64,000 nt of DNA from Kitasatospora sp. NBC_01266 (GTDB lineage: Bacteria; Actinomycetota; Actinomycetes; Streptomycetales; Streptomycetaceae): positions 7,502,001-7,566,000 of the forward strand of contig NZ_CP108458.1 in assembly GCF_036242395.1 (NCBI RefSeq). The letters are read 5' to 3'. Within the stretch, counting starts at the first letter, position 1, and the number at the start of each line of letters is the position of its first letter. This document shows positions 24,569-34,300 of the stretch, in pieces. Below the pieces are notes generated by a model, which saw only the letters and a list, made by a program, of their open reading frames with translations, did not search any database and was not told the origin of the DNA. Made by a program: the position numbers and the translations under genes.

Positions 24569-26151
24569 GCGGCCGGCTCGAAGTCCTTCAGGAAGCAGCC
24601 GTGCAGGTCCTCGCCCTGCTCGCCGCGGATGATCGGGTCGTAGACCCGGGCCGCGCCGTCCACCAGGTCCAGCGGGGCGTGGAAGCCCTCGTCGGCGAGC
24701 CGCATCTTGTCCGGGTGCGGGCGCTCGTCGGTGATCCAGCCGGTGTCCACGGCGGTCATCAGGATGCCGTCCGTCTCCAGCATCTCCTTGGCGCTGGTGC
24801 GGGTGAGCATGTTGAGCGCGGCCTTGGCCATGTTGGTGTGCGGGTGGCCCGCGCCCTTGTAGCCGCGGCTGAACTGGCCCTCCATCGCGGAGACGTTCAC
24901 CACGTACTTGCGTCGTGCCGAGGCGGCGGCGAGCGCCGGGCGCAGGCGGCTGACCAGGATGAACGGCGCGGTGGAGTTGCAGAGCTGCACCTCCAGCAGC
25001 TCGATCGGGTCGACCTCGTTGACGGTCTGCACCCAGCTGTTGGAGTCGGCCAGGTCCGGCACCAGGCCGCCCGCGTCGATCGCGGTGCCGGCCTCGATCC
25101 GGGCCGGCGAGGCCGAACCGGAGACCAGCGCGAGCGCCGTCACCTGCTGGGCGGTGAGCGCCTCGCGCTCGCCGCTCGCCTGCCCGGGGAGCGCGGGCCG
25201 GTCGACGCTGCCGCTGCCGAAGACGCCGATCACCTCGCTGGCGGGCAGCTGCCCGGTGGGCAGCGGCGCGGACTCGGCGGCGACCAGCTCGGCGTAGGCG
25301 GCGGGGGAGCGGCGCACGGTCTGCGCGGCGTTGTTGATCAGGATGTCCAGCGGGCCCTCGGCGGCCACCGAGTCGGCCAGCGCGACCACCTGGGCGGGGT
25401 CGCGCAGGTCGATGCCGACGATCTTCAGGCGGTGCAGCCAGTCCGCGCTGTCCGGCATCTCCTTGAAGCGGCGGATCGCGTCCTTCGGGAACCGGGTGGT
25501 GATGGTGGTGTGCGCGCCGTCACGCAGCAGGCGCAGCGCGATGTACATCCCGATCTTGGCGCGACCGCCGGTGAGCAGCGCCCGACGGCCCGTCAGGTCG
25601 GTCGTCGCGTCCCGGCGGGCCCGGCTGGAGCGGGCGCAGGACGGGCAGAGCTGGTGGTAGAAGGCGTCCACCTCGACGTAGCGGGTCTTGCAGATGTAGC
25701 AGGAGCGCGGGCGCTGCAGGACGCCGGCGATCTCGGTGGTGGTGGGGGTGCTCAGGCCGAAGACACCGGCGGTCTCGTCGTCGATCCGGCCCGGCGCGCC
25801 GGTCGCGGTGCGGGCGGTCACGGCGCGGTCGTTCGCGGTCTTCGCGGCGCGGTACTCCTGGCGGCGGCGCTGCTTCACGGTGCGGAAGATGCCCGCGACG
25901 GCCTGGCGCACGGTGATCGCGTCCGGGTGGTCGACCGGGAGGTCGTCCAGCTCGGCGAGCACGTCGAGGCAGAGGCGCAGCCGCTCGGCGTCGATGCCGG
26001 GGCCGTACTCGATCTCTTCCTCGGGGGCGCCGGGGGCGGGAGCGGGAGCGGTTGCCGTGCCGGGGGCCGTCTGGGCCGTCTCCTGGGCGGCCGGCGTCGG
26101 ATCGCCGATCGGCCCCTGCCGGTCGTGCCGCTGCGCCTCTGCCGTCGTCAT
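24562..26151 (-). CDS. SDR-family protein with N-terminal zinc-ribbon-like extension
   Basis: This 529-residue protein has an unusual build. A Pro/Ala-rich head and a helical segment (DAERLRLCLDVLAELDDL) precede a four-Cys motif (RSCYICKTRY and LCPSCARS, near residues 155-180). A short-chain dehydrogenase domain follows: GRRALLTGGRAKIGMYIALR, IDLRDPAQVVALAD, LDILINNAAQT, VNVSAMEGQFSRGYKG, and HPHTNMAKAALNML. The usual YxxxK catalytic pair reads TNMAK, so the Tyr is replaced while Lys is kept. The nucleotide loop is TGGRAKIGM instead of TGxxxGIG. It is co-transcribed with the Nudix gene. Function is unknown. Confidence 0.82.
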   Translation of the reverse strand: MTTAEAQRHDRQGPIGDPTPAAQETAQTAPGTATAPAPAPGAPEEEIEYGPGIDAERLRLCLDVLAELDDLPVDHPDAITVRQAVAGIFRTVKQRRRQEYRAAKTANDRAVTARTATGAPGRIDDETAGVFGLSTPTTTEIAGVLQRPRSCYICKTRYVEVDAFYHQLCPSCARSSRARRDATTDLTGRRALLTGGRAKIGMYIALRLLRDGAHTTITTRFPKDAIRRFKEMPDSADWLHRLKIVGIDLRDPAQVVALADSVAAEGPLDILINNAAQTVRRSPAAYAELVAAESAPLPTGQLPASEVIGVFGSGSVDRPALPGQASGEREALTAQQVTALALVSGSASPARIEAGTAIDAGGLVPDLADSNSWVQTVNEVDPIELLEVQLCNSTAPFILVSRLRPALAAASARRKYVVNVSAMEGQFSRGYKGAGHPHTNMAKAALNMLTRTSAKEMLETDGILMTAVDTGWITDERPHPDKMRLADEGFHAPLDLVDGAARVYDPIIRGEQGEDLHGCFLKDFEPAAW

Positions 26152-26248
26152 GCTGTTGCCGCTTCCTTGATCGCCGATGTGGGGGATGTACCCCGTGAAC
26201 TGTACGGAGTGGGCGGGGGTGGGCCAAACGGCGTGGGTGTCCGGCGGA

Positions 26249-26313
26249 CGGATGACAGATGACGGAATCTGTCATCCGACAGCTGTCGGCTGCTATCAGC
26301 CCGCTGACAGCGG
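26249..26313. promoter_or_regulatory. Cluster of overlapping inverted repeats upstream of the SDR-Nudix operon
   Basis: CGGATGACAG (26249-26258) pairs with CTGTCATCCG (26269-26278). CCGACAGCTGTCGG (26276-26289) is a perfect 14-bp palindrome that shares bases with the first repeat, so the two hairpins exclude each other. A further CTGACAG lies near 26304. The element CTGTC/GACAG recurs five times. It sits 98-160 bases upstream of the SDR start at 26151 and just after the stop of the methyltransferase gene at 26367 (both on the minus strand). It could be an operator array, or a terminator and leader structure. Confidence 0.5.
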
Positions 26314-26366
26314 TCCAACGGCCCCGCGCCGCCACACCCGCCCAGGCCCGCCCCCCGCCGCTCGCG

Positions 26367-27020
26367 CTACCCCCGCGCCGGCTTCTCCGCCAGCAGGTGG
26401 GCCTGCGGCACCTTCTCTTGCCCGGACGGCTCACGCACCAGCCGGGCCGTCACGGTGAAGCCGGCCTGGCCCAGCAGTTCGGTGATCCGCTCCGGTGTCC
26501 AGCGCAGGAAGTCGAGGGAGACCGGCAGCGTGGGCCACTCCACCTGCCGGACCTCGCCGCCGGACTGGAACGCGAGCAGCAGTTGACCACCCGGCGCCAG
26601 CACCCGGTGGAACTCCGCGAGCACCAGCGGCAGCCGGTCCGCAGGCGTGTGGATGATCGAGTACCACGCGAGGACGCCGCCCAGCGAGGCGTCCGCGAGG
26701 TCCAGCCCGGTCATCGAGCCCACCTCGAACCGCAGGTCGGGGTAGGTCCGCCGGCCCTGCGCGATCATCCCGGGCGAGAGGTCGACGCCGAAGGCGTCCA
26801 CCCCGAGGGAGGCCAGGTACGCCGTCACCCGCCCCTGGCCGCAGCCGAGGTCCGCGACCGGCCCCAGGTCCGCCGCCCGGACCTGCTCGGCGAAGGCACC
26901 GAGCAGCGCCCGGCCGAGCACATTGGTGTCGAGCTCGTTGCCGAAGCGCTCGGCGTAGTCGGCGGCGACGGTGTCGTAGAAGGTCCGCGTGGCGCTCTGA
27001 TTCGTCGGATCATCGGTCAT
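26367..27020 (-). CDS. Class I SAM-dependent methyltransferase
   Basis: This 217-residue methyltransferase begins TRTFYDTVAADYAERFGNEL, with motif I VADLGCGQGRVTAYLA, acidic VDLSPGMIAQGR, and LGGVLAWYSIIHT and FHRVLAPGGQLLLAFQ further on. The layout is that of the UbiE/Methyltransf_25 group acting on small molecules. ATG 27020 is preferred over 27125 because the conserved protein begins there. The preceding gene on the same strand ends 11 bases upstream, so they may form an operon. The substrate is unknown. Confidence 0.9.
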   Translation of the reverse strand: MTDDPTNQSATRTFYDTVAADYAERFGNELDTNVLGRALLGAFAEQVRAADLGPVADLGCGQGRVTAYLASLGVDAFGVDLSPGMIAQGRRTYPDLRFEVGSMTGLDLADASLGGVLAWYSIIHTPADRLPLVLAEFHRVLAPGGQLLLAFQSGGEVRQVEWPTLPVSLDFLRWTPERITELLGQAGFTVTARLVREPSGQEKVPQAHLLAEKPARG

Positions 27021-27031
27021 GGGGCAGCAGA

Positions 27032-27427
27032 CTACTGCGGCTCCGCAGCAGGGCGTTGGGGGCCGCGGAGCCTGGCCACGAACTCGTCGGTGAGGACGGT
27101 GCAGCTGCAGAAGACGCCTGTGCACGGGGTGCCGGCCTCGGCGCCGTAGGGGCCCAGACCGGCCATCAGCCGCAGGACCTCCGCGCGCTCCGTCGCGAGC
27201 AGGGCGGGGAGCGTCGCGCAGGGCGGCAACTGCCGCCAGACGGCCGGATCATCGACCACATCGCCGATGACCCGCGCGTCGACGAAGAAGGTGTAGAGCG
27301 GGTGCTCGGGAAAGTCGTTGAGTCGCAGCACCCACCAGCGTCCGTCCACACGGGCCGCGTAGCTGAAGACGCCGGTGCCCGTGTCCTGCCAGCCGGCCTC
27401 CGGGGGCGGCACGGGGAGCGGAATCAC
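27032..27427 (-). CDS. Conserved hypothetical protein (131 aa)
   Basis: From GTG 27427 the frame reads VIPLPVPPPEAGWQDTGTGV and continues as a compact acidic protein with SYAARVDGRWWVLRLNDFPE, HPLYTFFVDARVIGDV and a C-terminal CTGVFCSCT Cys cluster. It resembles actinobacterial proteins of unknown function of about 130 residues. No signal or membrane segment is present. The start lacks a strong ribosome site. It lies 11 bases before the methyltransferase gene. Confidence 0.65.
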   Translation of the reverse strand: MIPLPVPPPEAGWQDTGTGVFSYAARVDGRWWVLRLNDFPEHPLYTFFVDARVIGDVVDDPAVWRQLPPCATLPALLATERAEVLRLMAGLGPYGAEAGTPCTGVFCSCTVLTDEFVARLRGPQRPAAEPQ

Positions 27428-27689
27428 GCCGGGGCCAATTCGGCTGCTGCGCGGGCGAATCCGGCTCGGAAGCGGACCGCGCCGACGTGCGGGTGACCCC
27501 CGCGTTCGCGGACGTGGCGGCTCACGCGCCGGCCCAGCCGGTGCCGCCTCGGTTCCGGTGGGTTCATCGGCACGCGCCCATCCTGCCCGATACGGCGTCG
27601 GGCGGCCACGGTCCTCGGCGCCGCGGCCCGGACGTCCCACCGGCCCTGGCGTGGGCCGCGCCCGCGCACGGTCGGTAGATTCAGCACCC

Positions 27690-28658
27690 ATGAGCCCTGA
27701 GACCGCCGCCCAGCCGTCCGACCCCGTGGTGCTGCTGCCGTACCCGGCGGCGGAGATCCCCGGACTGCCGAGCGGGCTGGAGCTGCACACCTTCGACGGC
27801 ACCGCCTGCGACGGCCGGCCCGGCCCGCCGCCGGGCGAGCTGCTGGCGCGGGTCGAGTTGCTGGTCGTCCCGTACCTGCGGACCGACACGGTGCTGCCGC
27901 TGCTGCCCGCGATGGAGCGGCTGCGGGTGGTGCAGACGCAGACCGCCGGCGTGGACGACATCCTCGGGCACGTGCCGCCCGGCGCCCTGCTCTGCAACGC
28001 CCGCGGGGTGCACGACGCGAGCACCGCCGAGCTGGCGGTGACGCTCACGCTGGCCGCGCTGCGCGACATCCCGGGCTTCGTCCGGGGTCAGGACGCGGAG
28101 GAGTGGCGGGCCGGCTTCTACCCGGCGCTCGCGGACCGGACCGTGCTGATCGTCGGCTACGGCTCGGTCGGCGCGGCGATCGAGGACCGGCTGCGGCCCT
28201 TCGAGTGCGAGGTGCTGCGGGTGGCCCGCAGCGCCCGCACGGCGCCCGCCGGACCGGTGCGGGCGCTCGCCGACCTGCCCGAACTGCTGCCTCTGGCAGA
28301 CGTGGTGATCCTGGCCGTGCCGCTCTCGCCCGCCACCAGGGGCCTGGTGGACAGCGCCTTCCTCGGCGCGATGCGGGACGGCGCCCTGCTGGTCAACGTC
28401 GCGCGCGGCCCCGTCGTGGTGACGGACGCGCTGCTCGCCGAGCTGACGGCGGGGCGGCTGCGGGCGGCACTGGACGTGACCGACCCCGAGCCGCTGCCGG
28501 CCGGCCACCCGCTCTGGCACGCACCCGGTGTGCTGATCACCCCGCACGTCGGCGGCAGCTCCTCCGCCTTCCTGCCGCGCGCCCGGCGGCTGATCGGCGC
28601 CCAGCTGAGCCGCTTCGCCAAGGGCGAGCCGCTGGCGAACGTGATGCCGAGGGGCTGA
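27690..28658 (+). CDS. D-2-hydroxyacid dehydrogenase family protein
   Basis: This 322-residue NAD(P)-dependent enzyme has the Rossmann motif VLIVGYGSVGAAIEDRL, the substrate-side TQTAGVDDIL, and the catalytic Arg (LLVNVARGPVV), Glu (DVTDPEPLPAGHPLW) and His (LITPHVGGSSSAF). It would interconvert a 2-keto acid and a D-2-hydroxy acid. The ATG at 27690 begins the conserved part. It is divergent from the 131-aa hypothetical gene (262-base gap without visible features) and converges with the muconolactone isomerase-like gene. Confidence 0.92.
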   Translation: MSPETAAQPSDPVVLLPYPAAEIPGLPSGLELHTFDGTACDGRPGPPPGELLARVELLVVPYLRTDTVLPLLPAMERLRVVQTQTAGVDDILGHVPPGALLCNARGVHDASTAELAVTLTLAALRDIPGFVRGQDAEEWRAGFYPALADRTVLIVGYGSVGAAIEDRLRPFECEVLRVARSARTAPAGPVRALADLPELLPLADVVILAVPLSPATRGLVDSAFLGAMRDGALLVNVARGPVVVTDALLAELTAGRLRAALDVTDPEPLPAGHPLWHAPGVLITPHVGGSSSAFLPRARRLIGAQLSRFAKGEPLANVMPRG

Positions 28659-28678
28659 CCCGCTGCCCAGGCGGTGCG

Positions 28679-28969
28679 CTACCGCCCCGGGTCGCTCGGG
28701 TGCGGGGAGAGCGGCGTCACCGTGTCGCGTCGCCACACCCGCAGCGGCATCGACGCCAGGACCTGCTCCAACTGCTCCGCATCGGCCGCGCTGAACAGGC
28801 CCCAGGTGCGCCATTCACCGGGCGCGAGCGGCGGCCGCCACAGGCGCAGCAGGCTGCCCTGCGCGGCCAGTTCCCGTGACCGGGCCGCCTCGCGGGCGCG
28901 GAGGTCGGCCACGGCCTGCTCGGTGGTGCCGGCTGGGACGGTGGTCACCATGTCGACCAGGAACTCCAT
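28679..28969 (-). CDS. Muconolactone delta-isomerase family protein
   Basis: This 96-residue protein has the ferredoxin-like fold signature of the MIase family: MEFLVDMVTTVPAG, AREAARSRELAAQGSLLRLW, WRTWGLFSAADAEQLEQVL and MPLRVWRRDTVTPL. Classical members isomerise muconolactone in the beta-ketoadipate pathway, but no other catechol pathway gene is near, so this may be a generic small-molecule isomerase. GAGGAG lies upstream of ATG 28969. Confidence 0.85.
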   Translation of the reverse strand: MEFLVDMVTTVPAGTTEQAVADLRAREAARSRELAAQGSLLRLWRPPLAPGEWRTWGLFSAADAEQLEQVLASMPLRVWRRDTVTPLSPHPSDPGR

Positions 28970-29092
28970 GGGCGGCTCTCCTCAACGCGTAGGTGCGACC
29001 CGGGAAACAGGACAACGACGACAGTAGTGGCGGCCCCGGCGTGTCGGTGCTCACGCGCGAACGTGGCGCGGCGATCGCGGCACTGGCTGCCC

Positions 29093-29746
29093 TCAGGCCG
29101 GGTCGACCCCCGCGAGTCGCAGCGCACGCCGCACGGCCGGCCGCGGGCTGCTGAGCACCGGGACGGGCAACTCGCCTAGCAGGTCGAGCGCGGGGGCCAT
29201 CGAGGCCTGGGCGAGCACGACTACGTCCACCCCGTCGCCCCCGACCGCCGCGCGGATCCGCTGCGCCACGGCGGCGTGGTAGCCGGCCAGGTCGCCGGCC
29301 TCGAACAGCGCCCAGGCGCCGGGACAGGGCAGCGACCGCAGGCCGGCGGCGTCGGCTCCCGCCTCGATGAGCAGCGCGCGGGTCGGAGCCAGGGTGGACT
29401 CGACGGCGTGCAGCACGCCGATCCGCGGGTAGCGGGCGGCCTGTTCGGCCATCGGGCGGTCGATCCGCAGCACCTCCGGTGCCGGCTGTTCCGCCAGTTG
29501 CTCCGCCGTGCCGCCGATGGTGGAGCAGGTGCAGACGATCACCTCGGCGCCGGCCCCGGCCAGCTCACCGAGCCGCGCGCGCAGCCGGTCCGCGTACGGG
29601 CGCCCGGCGCGGGCGTCGGCGAGCAGCGATTCGTCGACCAGGTGACGCTCCATCGCCTGTGGCGCGAGCTCGGTGAGCAGGTCGTGGAAGGCCGGCGGGT
29701 GGACGGGCGAGGTGTGCAGGAAGCCGATGGTCACCATGGCGCCCAT
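29093..29746 (-). CDS. Aspartate/glutamate racemase family protein
   Basis: The product is 217 residues from ATG 29746; ATG 29737 would give 214. It begins MVTIGFLHTSPVHPPAFHDL and contains the first catalytic Cys region VIVCTCSTIGGTAEQL, PRIGVLHAVESTLAPTRAL, and VVVLAQASMAPAL where the second catalytic Cys of true racemases would lie. The second Cys is not at the usual place, as in many hydantoin-racemase-like and uncharacterised members, so racemase activity is uncertain. It is divergent from the metallophosphoesterase unit. Confidence 0.78.
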   Translation of the reverse strand: MGAMVTIGFLHTSPVHPPAFHDLLTELAPQAMERHLVDESLLADARAGRPYADRLRARLGELAGAGAEVIVCTCSTIGGTAEQLAEQPAPEVLRIDRPMAEQAARYPRIGVLHAVESTLAPTRALLIEAGADAAGLRSLPCPGAWALFEAGDLAGYHAAVAQRIRAAVGGDGVDVVVLAQASMAPALDLLGELPVPVLSSPRPAVRRALRLAGVDPA

Positions 29747-29875
29747 GGTCCCGTACCCGGGCGGACCGACCGCGGTGGGATCCCGGTTCCGGCAGGGCCG
29801 CGGGCACCCGCCGCCCGTCGATTCGATCTCGTACGACCCGGATCTCGCACAACACCTGAGAGATCGGGGGCGGTC

Positions 29876-29992
29876 ATGGAGAATGAGCGAGTTGTGGAGA
29901 ACGACCGGCGGGGCGGTCAGGGCAGCCCCGGTGGTCCGTACACCCGCCGGCTGCCCGCCGCACTCCTCGGGGTGCACAGCCGGCTGTGCTGA
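29876..29992 (+). CDS. Candidate 38-aa leader ORF upstream of the metallophosphoesterase gene
   Basis: ATG 29876, behind a GGGGGCGG ribosome site, opens a 38-residue frame: MENERVVENDRRGGQG, then a Pro/Gly/Arg stretch, ending LLGVHSRLC. Its TGA (29990-29992) touches the AAGGAG ribosome site of the next gene, whose TTG start is 13 bases further on. Ribosomes ending here would free or hand over to the downstream start. The closing VHSRLC resembles the opening of short Cys-containing leader peptides known in actinobacteria, but the match is brief. It may also be a chance frame. Confidence 0.35.
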   Translation: MENERVVENDRRGGQGSPGGPYTRRLPAALLGVHSRLC

Positions 29993-30005
29993 AGGAGACA
30001 GCGGC

Positions 30006-30869
<864 letters not shown>

Positions 30870-30879
30870 GGCCGGAAAC

Positions 30880-30926
30880 GGCCGCGCGGTACGGCACCAG
30901 CGATGCTGGCGCCGTACCGCGCGGCC
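30880..30926. terminator. Bidirectional hairpin terminator, 16-bp perfect outer stem
   Basis: Bases 30880-30895 pair exactly with 30911-30926; inside, CCAGC and GCTGG pair around GAT. It separates the convergent metallophosphoesterase and toxin-immunity transcription units. Confidence 0.88.
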
Positions 30927-30953
30927 TGGTTTCAGCTTTTCAGTTCACGCAAG

Positions 30954-31361
30954 TCACGCACTGGCCGCGTACGCGTATCCGTCCCGGCGAAGTGCGTCCA
31001 CCACGGCCGCCACCTCGACGGCGGTGCCGAGGGTTCCGCCGGATTTCGACTCCCTGAATTTGGCCAGCGCCTCGCCCGGGGAATAGCCGAACACCTCCCG
31101 CAGCCGCCGAACCGCGGCGACACTGCCGTCCCGGCCTTCGGTCAGCTGGATACCGACCGCGCCGAACTTGGCCAGCAGGCCCTGCCGGAGCGCCTCCGGT
31201 CCGGGGCCGGTCCCGTGGTCGTCGCTCACGGTGCCGCAGTTCGGGCACTCCCACTCGATGAACCAGCCGACCTTCTGGGAGCGGAGCTCCTGGCCCTGCC
31301 AGCCGGTCACTTCGTGGCCGCACGAGGTGCAGACCTGCGGATATTCGAATGCGCGCTCCAT
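30954..31361 (-). CDS. Zinc-ribbon protein, candidate immunity protein of the adjacent RHS toxin
   Basis: The 135-residue product starts MERAFEYPQV; ATG 31361 has GGGAG nine bases upstream. An in-frame ATG at 31376 overlaps the end of the RHS gene, so the two genes are translationally coupled. The N-terminal half has a rubredoxin-like zinc knuckle (VCTSCGHEV and WECPNCGTV). The C-terminal half (VAAVRRLREVFGYSPGEALA, VEVAAVVDALRRDGY) resembles the helix-strand layout of the ribosomal L7/L12 C-terminal domain. Small genes directly behind the variable end of an RHS toxin are usually its antidote. That role is inference from position; no recognised immunity family was identified. Confidence 0.7.
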   Translation of the reverse strand: MERAFEYPQVCTSCGHEVTGWQGQELRSQKVGWFIEWECPNCGTVSDDHGTGPGPEALRQGLLAKFGAVGIQLTEGRDGSVAAVRRLREVFGYSPGEALAKFRESKSGGTLGTAVEVAAVVDALRRDGYAYAASA

Positions 31362-31366
31362 CAATG

Positions 31367-34300
31367 TCACTCCCATCCACGCATTCCGAGGTACCTGTTG
31401 ACCGTATAGTAGAACTTTTCGGACGTACCACTGCCGTCGCGCGGGTGATGGCCGGTCAGGCCGCGAGCGAACCAGCGGTGATGCAGCTCCTCGTGCGCGA
31501 TGGTCCGACGGAGTTCCAGTCGGCTCTCGAACGGAACTCGTCCGATCTGGGTACCCGTACGCGGTCGCGCCATGCCCGAGTAGACCGTGGGGCTGTATTC
31601 CGGGGTGTGCGTGAAGCGGAGATGCTGGAAGTCCTCCTTCAGCACCGCGCTGAGGACCCGCCGCCGGGCACGGGAGGCCTTGCCGGTCGCGTTCTTCATC
31701 TGCTCCGGAGTGGCCCACTTGTTCCGGGAGCCCGAGCCCGCGTGCTCGTCGGAGACGTGTCCGACGGACGTGGACCGGCCGAACCGGCCTTCGCCGCGGA
31801 AGAGCGCGCCGCTCAATCGGCGTGCTCCGCCCCCGATGTGCCTGGAGAGCCTGCCGAGCACGTACCCGGTGGCCACATCCGTGAAGGCCCGCCGGTAGTG
31901 GCCGTGGTAGACGTCGCTGGACACGTGGTAGGCGTAGATGCCGGTGTTGATCGCCCGGGCACCGCGGCCGATCGCGCCCGCGATCCGGGCTCCCCGGCTG
32001 GCCACCGAGGCGGCCCGCAGGGCGATGGCGCCCTCGCCGACGGCGGGGATGTACGAGGCGACCGCGAGCGCGGCCCTGGCGCAGCTGCCCCAGCCCGGGT
32101 GGGTGGCGCAGTTGACCACGTCGGCGGCGCCGGAGACCTGGTAGACGAAGTTCGCGCCGGTCTTCAGCGCGCCCATCGGGTTGTGGACCACGCTCGACGC
32201 GGTGCTCGCGACGAAGTGTCCGGCCTTCTTCAGCCAGCCGGGCCAGTGGCCGTCGGGGTCGGTGAAGGCCAGCGGGTCGCCGTCGGCGTAGGCGTAGCGG
32301 TCCTGCGCGATGCTCGGGTTGGGGTCCGACCACCACGGGTCCATGCCCTGGACCGCGTAGCGGTCGGGCAGGTCCGAGACGGCGTGGTCGGGGCTGTAGC
32401 TGTCCCGGGAGATGAAGTTGCTGGTCGACGGGTCGTACCAGCGGGACAGCATGTCGACCTTGCCGGTGGTCGGATCCGTGAAGTCCGACTGGAAACCGAG
32501 CAGGTGCCTGGTGCCCGAGGTGGCGATGGTGTTGCCGAGCGGGTCGAACGCCGCGGAGTCGGTCAGCGTGCCGCCGGCCGCGGTGAAGGTGCCGACCAGG
32601 TCGTCGTGCTGGTCGGTGACGGCCGCGGTCTGAACCCCGCCCTCGGTGATCCCGGTGATCACGCCGCCGGGGTCGCGCGAGTAGCTGGCGGCGCCGTCCG
32701 AGGCGACCTCGTCGCCGATCCCGGAGTAGGCCAGCGTGGTCGTCGGGCCGGTGCCCGCGCCCGTGCCGGTGCCGGTCCCGCTGCCGGTCCCGCCGCTGGG
32801 GCCGGTGGTCACCAGCCGGTCCAGCGCGTCGTAGTCGTAGCCCTGCGCGCCGTCCGTCTTCAGCCGGTCGAACGCGTCGAACTGCATGACCTCGGTGGTC
32901 TGCGAGCCGTTCGGCGTCTTCCCGGACATGGTGCCGCGCGCGGTGTAGGTGTAGCTCGCGGTGCCGTCCGAGATCAGCCGGTTGCGGGCGTCGTAGCTGA
33001 GGTTCTGCGCTCCGATCTGGGTGCGGTTGCCGGACGCGTCGTAGGCGTACGGGACGGTTGTGGTCCCGTTGCTCCACGAGGTCAGGCGACCGGCGGTGTC
33101 GTAGGTGTAGCTGTTCGCCGCGGCGCCCGCGTAACCGGTGGTGGTCTTGGCGGTCAGCTGGTCGTCGAGGTTGTAGCCGTACGCGATCGAGGCGACGGTC
33201 GCGCCGGCCGCGGTGGTGACCGTGTCGCTGGTCATCCGGTGCAGCGCGTCGTAGCCGAAGCTGCGGGTGTTGCCGCCGGTCCCGTAGCCGATGGTGACGG
33301 GCTGCGAGTCCTTGTCGTAGCTGTAGCCGGCGGTGGCACCGGAGGCCGGGTCGGCCATGGTGGCCAGGCGTCCGGCCTGGTCGTAGCTGTAGCTGGCGGT
33401 GCCGGAGGCGTCGGTCCTGGTGGTGGTCTTCCCCTCGCCGTCGTAGCCGAAGGAGGACGTGCCGGAGGGGCCGGCGGCCGCGAGCAGCTGGCCGCGGTCG
33501 TTGTAGCTGAAGGTGTCGTTGCCGCCGGTCGCCCCGGCGGAGGTGATCCGGCCCATCAGGTCGTAGCCGAAGGTGTGGTCACTGGTGGCGCTCTCGGCGC
33601 CGGTGCCGGTCTCCTTGGTCAGCCGGCCGAGCTGGTCGTAGCTGCGGGTGCGGGTGACGCCGCCCGGCTCCGCGAGGGTGACGGCCTGTCCGGCCGCGTC
33701 GTAGCTCGTGGTCCAGGTGCGGTCGGCCGCGTTCGGGTAGGCCGTGGTGGCCGGTTCGACCTGGGACTCGGGCAGGTTCCAGCTGTTGTAGGTGGTCAGG
33801 AAGTTGTTGCCGCGGCCGTCGGTGTAGCGGGTGCGGTTGCCGACCGCGTCGTAGCCGAAGGAGGTGGTGATGGTCGAGCCGGGCGCGGTCGTCTCGGTCT
33901 CGGTCAGCAGGTGGTGGTCGGAGTCGTAGGTGTAGCCGGCGATGGCGCCCAGCGCCGAGGTCGCCGACGTGACGTTGCCCGCCGGGTCGTAGGCCAGGGC
34001 GCGGGTGCGCAGGACCTTTCCGGTGCTGTCGAAGTCGTTGACCGCGGTGATCCGGCCGGCCGGGTCGTAGACCGTGCTCTGCCCGGTGCCGGACGGGTCG
34101 GTGTTCGTCACCGGGCGCCCGAGGGCGTCGTAGGCGATGGCCGTGGTGTTCCCGTAGGCGTCGCTCTGGCTGGTCCGCTCGTGGTCGAGGTCGTAGCCGT
34201 AGCCGGTGACCACCCCGGTCGGGGAGGTCTGCGAGACCAGGTCGTCGGTCGCGTTGTACGCCAGCGTGGTGGTGTACGCGGCGGCCACCGGGGAGCGCTC

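Noticed and set aside
28679..28969. Catechol degradation locus
   Set aside because: Only a muconolactone-isomerase-like fold is present; no catB, catA or other pathway gene is nearby.
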